From: Trichobilharzia regenti
Lineage: Eukaryota; Platyhelminthes; Trematoda; Strigeidida; Schistosomatidae
DNA length: 64,000 bases
Direction: 5' to 3'
Assembly: GCA_944472135.2 (NCBI GenBank)
Contig: OX235270.1
Location: forward strand, 136,043,632-136,107,631
The position numbers were made by a program, and so were the translations under genes. Below the pieces are notes generated by a model that saw only the letters and a program-made list of their open reading frames with translations, ran no database searches and had not been told where the DNA came from. Each line of letters begins with the position of its first letter. Position 1 is the first letter of the stretch. Positions 1 to 11,693 of this stretch are shown piece by piece.

Positions 1-230
1 TCAATATGATTAAGTGTGTGGCGCTTTAATGTTTTGGAATTAGGACATATACGGCTACGTCTAAGCGCTTTCCAAAATAAATTAGGATATTCATTTTTAC
101 TGATACAGCTTTCAAGAAAGTTAATCTCGGATTTCACTAACGCAAGTTTGACAGAATACCGTAGGAAACCATTAAGTTCCTTCATCGTCATTGGGTCTTT
201 GCATTTTTTCAATAATTTAATAATTCCCAT
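1..230 (-). pseudogene. Penelope-like element, N-terminal coding fragment
   Basis: Read on the minus strand from an ATG at 230, this stays open for 76 codons to the window edge. The product is basic and begins MGIIKLLKKC, with LESCISKNEYPNLFWKAL in the middle. I read it as the N-terminal, pre-RT part of a Penelope-like element (PLE) protein, because an 88-bp terminal repeat of the neighbouring PLE (238-325) sits directly upstream of the ATG. The PLE copy at 751-2622 lacks this N-terminal part, so the two pieces together may represent one protein design. It is cut by the window start, so completeness is unknown. Confidence 0.55.
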
Positions 231-237
231 TGTAGCA

Positions 238-325
238 TTAAGAACACAATTTTCAGCGAAGAGACTCTTTTCAACGAATTTATTATCAAGCTGTACAATC
301 GTATATATATGGTTTTATAAAGAAA
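238..325. repeat. PLE inverted terminal repeat, left arm
   Basis: These 88 bp are the exact reverse complement of 2657-2744, with no indels (paired positions sum to 2982). The two arms flank the PLE coding region. Terminal repeats in either orientation (pseudo-LTRs) are known for Penelope elements. A diverged piece of the same end lies at about 22648-22715. Confidence 0.85.
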
Positions 326-750
326 TTATATCCGGTGAGGGAATTAGGTCAAAGGTGTAAATACATGAAATAATAATAGTATGAAATAAATTTAAAATAT
401 TTGTGATTAGGTTCATAGTTTAAGTCAAGTGGAACAATAATTAATGTCATATATAAGATAATACATCAGGTGTATAGATTTTGGGGAGAGGCATATAATT
501 GTAAGATTAATAGACGAATGTAAAATGTTACGTAATATGGTGTGAAATTTGATAACATAGAATTTAATATTGTAAAAATAAAGATAAAAAGTATACACAT
601 GAATAATTTTTGGTTTAAAATGTCAAGTAGATCAAGTGGAAAAGATTCAGAATGAGAGTCGTAATAATAATAATAATGATAATAATAATAATAATCGAAG
701 TAATAAGGGAAAAGTACATAAAATAATAAAAAAAATAAATGTCTATCCCT

Positions 751-2622
751 CTACGGCCAAGGCAGCAGTAGGGATTGTACATACTTCTTTTGTACACAAA
801 GGTCTGGCTTAAAGTCATGAATTGCCAAGGCCTCAGCTGTCTTTAGAAGTCTGTAACGAAGAAAACGCGGGAAGTTGGCATGAATTCTGTATAAGACCTT
901 GAAATCATGGTCAGGGTTGACCGAGTGACAGGAGTCGATGAGGTGTTCTAAGATAGAACTTCGCACACATTTCCTTTCTCCTTTGTAAAACCAAGCTGGA
1001 ATATGTTCTCGTATCCGTGTGGAGAGCATTCTCTGACTACGGCCAATGTACCTTGCTCCACAAGAGCAGGTGAACTGGTAGATGCACATGGAGGCGGTCA
1101 GACGGGGGAGCTTATCTTTTACAGAGGTAGAGAACAGTTTGCGGCTCGTGAACGTCATATGTAATCTAGCTGCAGGGAACGTTTTACTAACTGATTTAGA
1201 AAGACGATTTTTGAGCATATCAGAAGCTTGATCTCCTTTGAATTCCAAGTTCACGAATAGGGTTTTCTTTGGAACTGAGTCAGTGACCAGTTTAGACTGC
1301 TTCTCTTTCATGTTTCTGTCAATAAATCGGTTAGGGTAACCGTTTTCTGCGAGTGTGGCTTTCAGGAAGTCAAGTTCTGAGTCGACGCAATCAGAACTAC
1401 AAATTTTCCTTATCCTAAAGCAGAGTGAATGGATTAAATTCCTTTTCCTGGAAATAGGCACCCAACTGTAAAAATTAGTTAGTTGTCCGTTCCATGTACG
1501 TTTCCGGTGGATCGATCTCTTGAGAGATCCGTCATTCCGTCTGCTAAGGCACACATCAAGAAACGGAATACTTAGTTCCGATTCCTTTTCTATGGTGAAT
1601 TGTAAAGAAGGATGGCAGTTGTTGAAGGCGAACAAGACATCATCAAGAACTACTTTCTTATCGCAGATGACGAAAGTGTCGTCTACGTATCTTTTATAAA
1701 TGTCAAAATGCCCGATGGTTTGACTAAGTTGAGAATTTTCCAGCTTTGCCATAAAACAATCAGCTAACAAAGGACCCAGTGGTGATCCCATGGCAATGCC
1801 ATCTCTCTGTCTATAGATCTCATTGTTGAAGGTGAACTGAACATTCAACGTGCATCTCAATAAAAGTTCTTTGAGGTGGATTGTCGGTAAACCTATTTCC
1901 AAACCATGTGTATCAATATACTCACATAAATAGCTAACAGTTTCCATGAGAGGAACATTGGTAAATAGCGACGTGACATCTAATGAGAACAGGACTTTTT
2001 CTGAGACATTAAAATCTTTAATACTATCAATAAATTTAAACGTATCATCAATGGAAAACTTAGATACTTGCCTTCTGACTGGTTCCAATATTTCGGCTAG
2101 CCATTGGGCGATTCCGTGATAAGGAGAGCCCGCCATATCGAGGATTGGACGGAGGGGTAATCCTGTCTTATGTATTTTAGGTAGTCCATACAAACGTGGT
2201 ATAATGGAGCCTACTGGTCTGATGCGTTCGTATATTTCTGACGATATTGCTGACTTATTCCTCATATTCTTTAAGACATCAGTCAGTTGATTTTCAATTA
2301 AATGTGTCTTGTTCTTTTCACCGTCGGGTTTGGCGAATTTCGTTTGGTCAGAAAGGATCGCTGAGATTTTATCATTATAATCTTGGCGATTCATAACTAC
2401 GACACCCCCACCTTTGTCTGGACGGCATATGATAATATCATCATTCTTCTCTAGCTCTTTCAGTTGGTCTATATGCTCTTTAGTCAGAAGATTATTCGAG
2501 CTAGGTTTTGAACTAGTATACTGATGACAGCAATCAAGAACTGTGGATTTAAAGTATTGGAATTCCTCAGGTGATGTGGGTGTAAGATCGTTGGTCTGAT
2601 TAATAAGATTTTCGAATTGCAC
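751..2622 (-). CDS. Penelope-like element RT with GIY-YIG endonuclease
   Basis: A long uninterrupted frame of about 620 codons. In order it shows RPDKGGGVVV, GLPKIHKTGLPLRPI, the palm motif A FSLDVTSLF, motif B GIAMGSPLGPLLAD and motif C YVDD. Near the C-terminus CSCGARYIGRSQRMLSTRIR matches a GIY-YIG nuclease (YIG form, catalytic Arg context). An RT fused to a C-terminal GIY-YIG domain defines Penelope-like elements, which copy RNA into DNA at a nick made by the endonuclease. The open frame begins right after the terminal repeat at 2657-2744, without a convincing ATG (the leftmost start here is GTG), so the copy is 5'-truncated and lacks the N-terminal region. No internal stop or frameshift is seen, which suggests a young copy. 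Confidence 0.9.
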   Translation of the reverse strand: MQFENLINQTNDLTPTSPEEFQYFKSTVLDCCHQYTSSKPSSNNLLTKEHIDQLKELEKNDDIIICRPDKGGGVVVMNRQDYNDKISAILSDQTKFAKPDGEKNKTHLIENQLTDVLKNMRNKSAISSEIYERIRPVGSIIPRLYGLPKIHKTGLPLRPILDMAGSPYHGIAQWLAEILEPVRRQVSKFSIDDTFKFIDSIKDFNVSEKVLFSLDVTSLFTNVPLMETVSYLCEYIDTHGLEIGLPTIHLKELLLRCTLNVQFTFNNEIYRQRDGIAMGSPLGPLLADCFMAKLENSQLSQTIGHFDIYKRYVDDTFVICDKKVVLDDVLFAFNNCHPSLQFTIEKESELSIPFLDVCLSRRNDGSLKRSIHRKRTWNGQLTNFYSWVPISRKRNLIHSLCFRIRKICSSDCVDSELDFLKATLAENGYPNRFIDRNMKEKQSKLVTDSVPKKTLFVNLEFKGDQASDMLKNRLSKSVSKTFPAARLHMTFTSRKLFSTSVKDKLPRLTASMCIYQFTCSCGARYIGRSQRMLSTRIREHIPAWFYKGERKCVRSSILEHLIDSCHSVNPDHDFKVLYRIHANFPRFLRYRLLKTAEALAIHDFKPDLCVQKKYVQSLLLPWP

Positions 2623-2656
2623 TTGAGTATGCAGTCTGTTGACTTTGGATGAACTG

Positions 2657-2744
2657 TTTCTTTATAAAACCATATATATACGATTGTACAGCTTGATAAT
2701 AAATTCGTTGAAAAGAGTCTCTTCGCTGAAAATTGTGTTCTTAA
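2657..2744. repeat. PLE inverted terminal repeat, right arm
   Basis: Exact inverted match to 238-325. It lies immediately upstream of the truncated PLE reading frame. Confidence 0.85.
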
Positions 2745-3629
2745 AAACGTAGATTAGCTTGCTCGGATGGTCGAGAACTTTGTAAGAAGCGAAACCATGT
2801 AAAATCTACTCGGAGAAAGTCAGCTGCTGAGGCATCACGAACAGACATTCTTGGTCCGTTGACCTTTTATTATCATGCATAATTTCTCGAGTAACTTGGG
2901 CTTAGTAGCAGTCATATACGACGACGATGTAAATGTCTAAACCTGTCGAAGAGTCCTTCTGGCTACAATGAGATCTATCATAAAAAAGTAGGATACTTTC
3001 GGTCTTAAGTGAATCTCATATAATGATAACCACTCCTAAGTCAGTACTTGCATGTTTTTTCTCAGAATCTGCCTGAAATTGCACTCCTTCATCTTTTTCT
3101 GACATTAATAAGTGGCATAGTGGGTAGCACGATAATTGCCTTGGAAGTGATTCCGGAAAATTTGGATAATATGCCTGAGTGAAACTTCCATGAATCTGCA
3201 GACCTGTCACAGATGAAATTCTAAACGGGTCTGTAATGAATTCACACCCAAAATGTATTTGGTGTGTAAGTTTCGTAGTTATAAGAAATCATCAAAATAC
3301 ACTTCAAGTGAATATATACATCACTTGTCTTCAACGTGTCAGTCATCAAAAATGATAAAAACGATCATCCGCTGCGTTTACACGGGATAAAATCTTAAAT
3401 GAGTCATTTTAATTAAAATAGTATCACTTGTTTGAAATAGGCAATATAAGGTCAGAGTTCATCTATTTCTTACCAGCGCTAAAAAGGAATTATAGGCTTT
3501 TTGTTCTTGTCCATTATTCTATTCAATTTGGAAACAAAAAAGGCAAAGTTACTCAAGTATATATTGCTTGTGTACTTGATTTTTTAAGACAAATCAGTCT
3601 GTTGGTGAGACATTTCCTACTTAATTTGA
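2745..3629. other. intergenic, nothing recognised
   Basis: AT-rich sequence between the PLE and the membrane-protein gene. Short open frames are present but none resembles a known family. The 5' UTR and promoter of the gene at 3630 probably lie here, but no TATA box or splice site could be assigned. Confidence 0.4.
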
Positions 3630-5025
3630 ATGGCTCAAAATAATCTAAATGGAATCAAATCCGTTCCCGCTACTGGAACCCCCTTGAATGAAGACAGCGA
3701 ATCTAAAAGAATCTTCCATTGGAAGTGCTATCATCACTACTTCAGAACTTTTCCAGCAATGGTTAAGTTATGTGAGCTGTTCTGCATTCTGATTGCTTTC
3801 ATAATCAGCTGTTTGGATAAAAAGTTTCTTCTTGTTGGAGGTTCTTGGCTGACCCTAACAAATGGATTGTCTTTTATTGTTACTTCTTTTTTCGTGATAT
3901 TCCACTTCTTTTTGCTCCATCGTTTCATTGCAGCCCCTTGGTGTGTCATCGTAAGTGCTTATAAGTTATCACTCTATGCTTCAGGAATTAGCTGCTTATG
4001 TTGTGATGTGCGTACTAGTGTTTTCAAACGGAGTCTTATCCGCTGCGTATTCTCACTTGGGGGGATTGATTATTGCTGAGACGGTAAGTTTGTGTTTCCA
4101 GAAGCAGTATACTCTTATTATAGCAATTTACCTTGAGCCGAAATAAGCTCTTAGTAATAATTGTTACTTTGACACATTTTTTGTATGTTTAAAATACGAA
4201 AAATGTGTCAAAGTTGTTATTCAATAAGTAAAGTGCCCTATCAAAAGTGAGATTTTCTAAAGTAGGATAAAGAGCTTTCTAACTGTCTTAACTGATATCA
4301 AGATCACTGTATCCACATATTTTAATTTTCGTTAACAGAGACTGGAAACTTCTGTTGAGATTCCTACCTATCCTATTGAAGTTCTTAACACCGGCTTACA
4401 ACTTCATATGGGAATCATGGTAAGACTCACAATACTGTATTTTAGAAATCCAAAATGTGTTATTTGGATCCATCTATGCGACAAGTGGCTACATAAATGT
4501 AGTACATCAAGTAATCAATCAGTATTATAGCCATGATATATTCCCTCTCATCAAAGTATCCTAGAGCCACATTTCTAATCATTTCATTCCAAAAATAATT
4601 AAAGCAGCTTGTTTGAAAGGTTTGGTAATCCATCAAAGGGTATACATAACCAACTTAATAAAGCTCAGCTCTTCAAAATCCCCTGCTCTTATAGCTAATA
4701 GTTCGAGATATATTCGAAAATTGAGTAAAGAATAGACAAGCCGGTTCTGTGATAATACAGACTGACAGAAAATTGAATGTACTCATTTGATTCGGTGGCC
4801 TGAGATTTTATTATCAAGCAGATTCCTAACAAAATTGCAAACAAAAACTAATGCAGGAAAAAAATTCAATGTTCAAATTGAATTATGACAAGTTTTCTTA
4901 AACATTTCTGAAACCGAACTAAACTTCCTCTTTTTTAGATCTTTATCTTTATGGCACTGGCAGTGTACATGGTTGATGGCCTGGTTACCTTCAAAATATT
5001 TACAGCTGGAAAGTACTATGAGTAA
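3630..5025 (+). CDS. Four-helix membrane protein, probably MARVEL-like
   Basis: Four exons join in frame: 3630-3950, 3985-4083, 4339-4419 and 4939-5025 (TAA). All junctions are phase 0 with GT...AG introns of 34, 255 and 519 bp. The product is 195 aa. Hydrophobic segments fall at about residues 42-62, 74-97, 107-130 and 167-186, with a hydrophilic N-terminal tail of about 35 aa and the short tail KIFTAGKYYE. The segment FRTFPAMVKLCELFCILIAF, followed by three further helices, looks like a MARVEL domain (membrane-apposition proteins of the vesicle and junction type). That assignment comes from topology and general pattern, not a search. Other four-helix families remain possible. An AATAAA lies 122 bp past the stop. 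Confidence 0.75.
4155..4222. repeat. Hairpin in intron 2
   Basis: An imperfect inverted repeat with arms of about 25 bp (core arm TTTGACACATTTTT) around a short AT loop. It lies inside intron 2 of the membrane-protein gene. It could be a small foldback element or a structured intron segment. Confidence 0.6.
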
Positions 5026-5146
5026 ATAGCCGTATCTGAAGGTTGATCCACACTTATTTATCTGTAACTTTCAATTGTGCCTTAATCAATTTACCAGTTA
5101 CCTTGCTTATTTACCTTAACATTTTAAAGCATTTACCATTTCTTTG

Positions 5147-5152
5147 AATAAA
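5147..5152 (+). terminator. Poly(A) signal AATAAA
   Basis: Canonical hexamer 122 bp downstream of the stop at 5023-5025, on the same strand. It is the first AATAAA after the gene. Confidence 0.6.
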
Positions 5153-7837
5153 ATTGAGATTCGACATTCAAGAAACTTTTTCCGTCATGCTTTTAACTGT
5201 AGATATATATTCCTTCGATAAGGAATTGGCAAAAACAAGAAAGATACAGCGGGTACATTTGCATACTATAAACTAAGCATGTACTGTCGATCAGAATATT
5301 CATTGGAAGTATGAAAAGATATTCGTGTGTTATAGATAGAAATTACTTTTCGTGGTTTGTAAAGCAATGAATAGCGTCCAAAAATTTTTACTTGACACTA
5401 CGTACGTGGAAAGAATATTGTGCACGAAGAAGTACACATAAAATTATTATTCTATAAGTGAAAGACTGTAGGGTTAAGGCTATGACAGTAAGTTAGACTA
5501 AATAAAACACTTGTACATAAATTCTACTATTCCATTACTGCATAACAAAGGTTTTGATGATGAAAATGTGGAAAAATCCTCCTGAGCTGTTTAATCGTAC
5601 ACTATATATCATTGGTGTTGCATTGTCAAGAAAAAGTGTACTTAACAACTGAACTAGTCGATATTGTCTTCTCTCAACCTTAGAAATGACAGGATACGTA
5701 GCTGCTTGGCAAAAAACATAGTATTATGGAAAACTAAGAAACGATTCATGTGTATATAAATGTTCCTTAACCATTCACAAAAATAAAAGATTTTAACTGT
5801 AGAAAGCAGCACTACACTAGTCAACGGACTGCTATTTTTGAACGACTAAACGAATAGCAATACGGGGGAAAAATTGGGCTCCATATGAGTAGTATGTAAG
5901 TCTTTGTTGTTAAGTCCTTCTAAGATAAATAAAATCAGGCAAGAGTATCTTCTTGAAATCCATAACTGTACCTATTCTATTGTCGTCCTGATATCTTCCT
6001 CTCTAAAAGAGTTTCTGGTGAGACAGTTTTAAAAGTCTTATTGAAGCACTTTGTTGATCGTCAGAGTCTTCCTGCGATATATTGCGTCATGCCACTGTCT
6101 GTGTCAATGCATCTAATTCGAAACTATCATAATTTCCTGACCGACAAACTTTGGTCCTGATTCGATATGTTTGGTTATTAAATTTGAACTAAGCGTCTCG
6201 TAATATTAACTTAAATCATACTTAGTAGATGTGCCAGCATTTAGTCTGCCTAAGTTGACGCTACAAAGATACTGTTTTTGTCAGAACATTCATGAACAAA
6301 GGGATTGATGTCCTTATCATTCTATATAGATTCGTTCCACTTATTGATTTCAACGGAATATTTAACCAATATATTTTTAAAAGGTTCAAAACCTTTTATG
6401 CAAAGAGGTGATCTCGTTGTATGGATAACTCTTTTCTGCATATCTTTGACAAACCATAAAGATCCAAAACTGCTGACGTAGCAATTCTCAGCAGTGATTA
6501 ATGAGGCTTTCTTAAATTTTAGGGGAACCAATGTTAACAGTTTTTCTATTTGCACAGTATTGTCTCTCCAACTGCTTTTGTGAATTCGCTTTCACCTATA
6601 GAATTATTCAATACTTTCTATGTAGTTTAAGTGGACTTCTCAACTACTTTTGTCTTCGCTTGAAAAAAAATCAAATCTGTATTGTAAGTCATCTTATAAT
6701 TCTACAATGTGCCGATTAAGCAAGAGTCAAAAATGTCATCCTGCTGGATTTTTAAATGATAGACAGCAGCCGAGGAAAGTTGACTTAAGTGGATGGAAAA
6801 CAAGCTTCTTCTAACTAGTCAGACTGTCGAATTTAACTCCTGCATTGCAGCAAGTCTTAACAGAGATTCAATGAGGGAACTTAGTGCTAGTCGATGGTGC
6901 TTGGAGATACTTCACCGAAAATGTTATTTTTGAGAATATATTGCACTCCTTTAAATTATGAAGCATGCTAATCAGATGTGAATTCAAAGGACAGGTTATC
7001 AAAGTGGACTTTTCGAAACTTCTTAAAGCTGTATGAGGTTGAATATTTGATTACCCTAACGAAGTAACAATGCAATTGAATTTTCAAATAAAAACAATAA
7101 TTCCAAGCCTTTGTAACTTGATATGGCCTAGTGTTAATAATGCATTCAATCCTACTATATAACTGCGTGACTATGATAACTTCAGCCTTATCTTTGTATA
7201 TACGTCTGCCACAAAAGCTTAATAATAAGGTTTATGAACGTGGTTTTTTACACGAAAAAGCTAGTAATATTCTTTTCCAGCATTCTACTTGGTAACAATG
7301 TATGCAAGTACGTCAGGAAGACAAATTCATCTATTTTACTATAAGAGAATGGACATCAGAGCTGAAGAAGTATGTGAGTTAATACTCACGTTTACTTCAT
7401 GATGATCTCAAAATTGTCGCATGGAGGATAGTGTACGGTGAAATCATCACTAAGTAGGTCACGTGTTCAACTAAGCATTTCCTTACCTTGAAGAATAGAA
7501 CTTTGTATAAGCTGTAATACACTTGCGACCTAAACTAATGTACGTCCTCATCTTATGAGAACTAAGCCTATGAGTTTTTCTGGATAATCGATTGCCAGAT
7601 ATCTAAGTGATCCTAGGTACAGATCCTGGATATTGGAAAGATCCAAATATACCATTTACTTACATTTCATTGAGTTTATAACAATAAGGTCGGGTGATGG
7701 CTACTACAACTTGCTTTGAAAGCGTCAGGAGGTTCCCACGCAAAAACGACTACAAATAGAGAACATCTAGTTTGTTTTCGTAGTAAATATTCTTAAACTC
7801 TTATTTTTATAATTCTCATGTGAAAAACGGGCTAAAT
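5153..7837. other. intergenic, nothing recognised
   Basis: About 2.7 kb of AT-rich DNA. Open frames of 60-77 codons (for example 6322-6555 on the minus strand) have no recognisable motif. Old, unrecognisable repeats are likely. Confidence 0.4.
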
Positions 7838-8272
7838 CCATTCCATCTAACTCACACCACCCTCTTCATTTACAACTCTCCCCTTGTATCTCTTCAGGGA
7901 AAACCAGAAGCCTATATAGAAAACTATATGCTCGCACTGGTAAGTACAAAAACTCAACCATACCCTACTTAGCTCGTGTTCTGTGCGATAAAGAAAGCAT
8001 TAGGCGTGATACCTATAACTTATTAAATAGTCAGTAGAACAACTGGATCTCGTCTTTCCAACTCATAACGCTTATAGGTACATTTTCTTTCTTTTTTTCC
8101 CTTTTTTGTTATGTGCTGTTTTGTTTCTTTCTTCCTTATAAACTCTATTTATAACATTCTTTTTCGTTCTTTCACGCTCTGTATATCTCGACCTTTTTGT
8201 TACCGCTTACGCCAGTAAATATGCTAGCATCTACTTGTCTAACACCTTCAAACATTCTGTCCACTTTTGGCT

Positions 8273-10020
8273 TTGCTACCGACATCTGTCCGGATTCAAC
8301 ATAGAACTTGGCATCGAAGTGCAGCAGTTCCAGCTGCCACGTTCCAAATAGCACACATAGGTAGACAAGAAGATGGGTGAAGAGAATCAATAGGATTTGA
8401 CAAGTATGAGAGTGAGACAGAATGGGTAATGGTTAAAAGGAATATGAAAGATTACAGAGACTGAATACATCGCCATTGACAACGATTTTGAGTCATGTCA
8501 CCTATTGTTTCCAGCCATTGATTCCTAGAGTCCTGAGGGCCCCAACCCGGAAGTCTGCATCTCCCGCCCTACCTGACTCAGTTTAACTGTCAGGGATTTC
8601 ATGGATTGGTGCCATGTTTTTCTTTGGCCACTAAATACTCTTTTCCAACCTGAACCTTTATATCAGCTAGTAATGCCCGTCGGGGGAGGCGATGGTTAGG
8701 CATGTGACCTAGCCATCTTAGTTTATGTAACTTTATAGCCTCGTCGATTGATTTTCCCTCTTTGCCCAACGCTTAACGTCAACATTACTTACCTTATTAA
8801 ACCACCTAACGTGAGAAAAGATCGTACACATCTATGATCAAAAACAGCCAACCTTTTCATGTCTTTAACTCGTATTGGCCATGTTTCAGAGCCATAGACA
8901 AGGACGGAGCGAACTGATGAGCAGTACACACGTCCCTTGGTTGATAACCGGATGTCACGCCTACGCCAGAGATGGTGTAAGTCAGCGAAAGCAGCTCGAG
9001 CTTTTTGGATCTGTGCTGAGATTTCGTCGCAAATCAGTCCGTTGGTGCTGATACAACTTCCCAAATAGGTGAAGTGGTCAACATGTTCTATCACTTCACT
9101 CCCTATCACTAAGCTAGGCGTTGACGTAGTCCAGTCCTGTAGCAGCATCTCACATTTTACAGGGGCAAATCGCATGCCAAACATACGAAGATTGCTGCTT
9201 AAGTTGTTCAGAAGACTCTGCATTTTGTCATCTGCATATTCTAAGTCCATAAGACTATTCCCTGGTAATAAGTCGATTTCTAAGCCGTTAAGTTCAGTTA
9301 AGGATACTTCCATTAGCATATCTATGATGAAGTTAAACAGAAATGGGGAAAGAGGACATCCCTGTCGGACACCACTGGTTGTTATCAATTCAGATGACAA
9401 TTCCCCATAAGCCCTTACACGACTACGTGAGTTTGAATAGAGTGCCTTGATTAGTGCAATGTACTTTCTTGGCACTCCCTTCACAGTCAGACATTGCCAT
9501 AGTACCTTTCGATCCACGGAGTCGAAGGCCGCCTTCAAGTCAAGAAATATGGCAATTGTTGGACGCCGAAAAGTGTGTCTATTTCCTAGAATCTGTCGAA
9601 GAGTGAAGATATGATCTATGCACCCTCTGCCTGGTCTAAAGCCTGTTTGATTTTCCCTCGTTTGTTCCTCCCGAGTTCTGCCTAGTCTATGCATGATTAC
9701 TGAGCCTAGGACTTTAGAAACTATGTTCGTTAGGCTGATCTCCCTATGATTATCACATGAGGACTTGTTTCCCTTCTTGAATGTCGGTATAATAAGTGAC
9801 TTACCCTAGTCTGAGAGAACTGTCTCTGATTCCCAGATTTTGCCTAGTACCTCAGTTAATCCACAAACTAGTATGTCACCCCCATATTTAAGCACCTCCG
9901 GAATAATTCCGTCGGGTCCTGCCGCTTTGCCTCGTTTCAAATTACAGATAGCTTTTGTGACCTCACATACAGGCGGCGAACCAGTGTCTATATCCCATTC
10001 GGGTGTGTTGCTACCGACAT
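8273..10020. repeat. 13-bp target-site duplication around RTE copy A
   Basis: TTGCTACCGACAT occurs at 8273-8285 and again at 10008-10020. It is present once, uninterrupted, in the related element (complement at about 51056-51068). Confidence 0.9.
8286..10007 (-). mobile_element. RTE-clade element copy A (SR2/Perere-3-like)
   Basis: Minus-strand, 5'-truncated insertion of 1722 bp. The open frame 9694-8789 shows [17 protein letters not shown], motif [15 protein letters not shown], motif [16 protein letters not shown] and motif C LEYADD, then the C-terminal ETWPIR region. A deletion just after YADD removes about ten residues present in copy C (IVLLGEDS). Stops and frameshifts occur after ETWPIR. 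The 3' UTR and end match copy C. The RT motifs place it in the RTE clade. The family name is from memory of schistosome elements and was not checked. Confidence 0.9.
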
Positions 10021-10190
10021 GCTAATATGTTGTTGTCAAAACTGAGATTACCCGTAATCTATGTGGAATTTTATTTGTTGTTAATGTACCAACTGGATGC
10101 AATACTGTAGTGAAATGCTGGGAATTCCGTTCTGTATCATAAGTACTTTTTTAGAATAAAGCAAATTATTATTTCCTGTTATTTCTATAA

Positions 10191-11693
10191 GAGGCACGGT
10201 GTTCTTTATGTGCGGCAAGCATGTGTGAGAATTTGCTAGTTTGGACACGCCATATTCTACGCAAGATCTGTTCTGGTTAAAGTGGCTAGTGTGTGTAAAC
10301 ATGTATACAAGCTACGCAGATAAAAAAGTTTCAACATTAAACACACTGCCGAGGATGACAACCAACACATACTAGCGTTTCTTTAAAATAATGTACAAAA
10401 AGATAACCTTCATATTGTATAACCTATGGCACAAGTAAAACTTTAATCAAAAGTACTTTTGTTTTAAGTTATTTGACCATCATAATATGGCCCGGAATCC
10501 AAAATAGTGTTGTACTCCAATTCATTTCTTATATTTCTGCCAAATGGACTGTATTTGCTTGAGTGTATGTGTAGGTGTGTCTGATTATCCCTCATGCTTA
10601 CGTACGCACTTCAACATATTTCAACTGATTTTTTTCTGTGTAATGTGCTGACACAAGCCGATAGTATTTTCAGGCAAAAAATCAAAACAAACAGTTAAAT
10701 GTATAAGTGCACTTAATATCGTAATATGATTAAAAGACGCTATGAATTATTAGAGCCATAGGGTTTTTTAACAATATTAAATTAAAGTATAACTATATAA
10801 GTTGTAAAATCGAAAGTTATGTAAATACAAAATTTGCTCTTCACTTAAGAATGAAAATTTAAAAAAAAACATGCAGGTACAAATCATCGTAGAAATGCCA
10901 CAGTTTACGTAACAAGAAAATGTGTGTGATAAAAATTGAACAAAGACAAAATCGCCATCATTCAGTTAAAATCAAGATACGAAAGTAATATACTGGGTAA
11001 CACAAATATATGTTACAGCTCATATTCAATTAGTTCCGAAACTATGCTCATCATGTCGAGTAATAATGACACGTGACTATTTTATATTTTTGACACTAAA
11101 TGGACGGATCATATTCAAAAGAAAAGGGACAGTTTATTTGTAGGTATATGGAAAAAATCTTTACTTCACTACGGAAGGTTGAACTCGAATAGATAAATAC
11201 ACTTAAGATAAATCGAATTATGTAAAGAAACTCAAAGTAAGGTAATACATTGTGCATGTAACAGTTCAGCAGTCATAAAGCTATATATAGATTTTTCAGA
11301 AATATAATCCTTACAAGTGGATAAAAAACAAAGTTGTATCATAAAATATTATTCAGAAATGAATACAGCCTGTGCATGATAAAATAAGATATTAATTTTC
11401 AAAACAAAAACAACCGTAGCAAATTCACATAAGGGAAACAATGACTGAATAAATTTGTGTGAGAAATTATTTTCATTCAAATATACTGTTTTTCACCTTA
11501 AGAAACCCAAAGCAAGTATAAAAGTAAAACAATGTTAACTGGTAAGAAAATATCAAACATATTACCATTACTTCAGATTTAAAATGGTCGATATAAAATC
11601 AATATCTATGGGGTAAAAACTGTAATGTAAACGCTGCAATGCATTTACCTTATAGATGACCCAGAAAAAATGGTGATATTTCATGGAGTTACC
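10191..11693. other. AT-rich stretch, nothing recognised
   Basis: Lies downstream of the TMEM65 stop, so it should include that gene's 3' UTR. No poly(A) signal could be assigned with confidence. Confidence 0.4.

Larger units (their letters stand above)
7838..10190 (+). mobile_element. CR1-like non-LTR element, 3' end, interrupted
   Basis: 7838-8036 encodes the C-terminal tail of the same protein found at 51314-52756 (RSLYRKLYARTGKY..., PYLARVLCDKESIRR, ending NLLNSQ). It is followed by the matching 3' UTR. The UTR breaks at 8285 and resumes at 10021 up to about 10190, ending with an AATAAA-like tail. The gap is filled by an RTE element. The copy is heavily 5'-truncated, as is usual for target-primed insertion. 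Confidence 0.85.

Noticed and set aside
16..360. Plus-strand 114-aa frame
   Set aside because: It runs through the PLE terminal repeat and is antisense to the better-supported PLE N-terminal frame.
660..735. CRISPR-like short repeats
   Set aside because: This is an ATA/ATAAT microsatellite without spacers of even size, in a eukaryotic genome.
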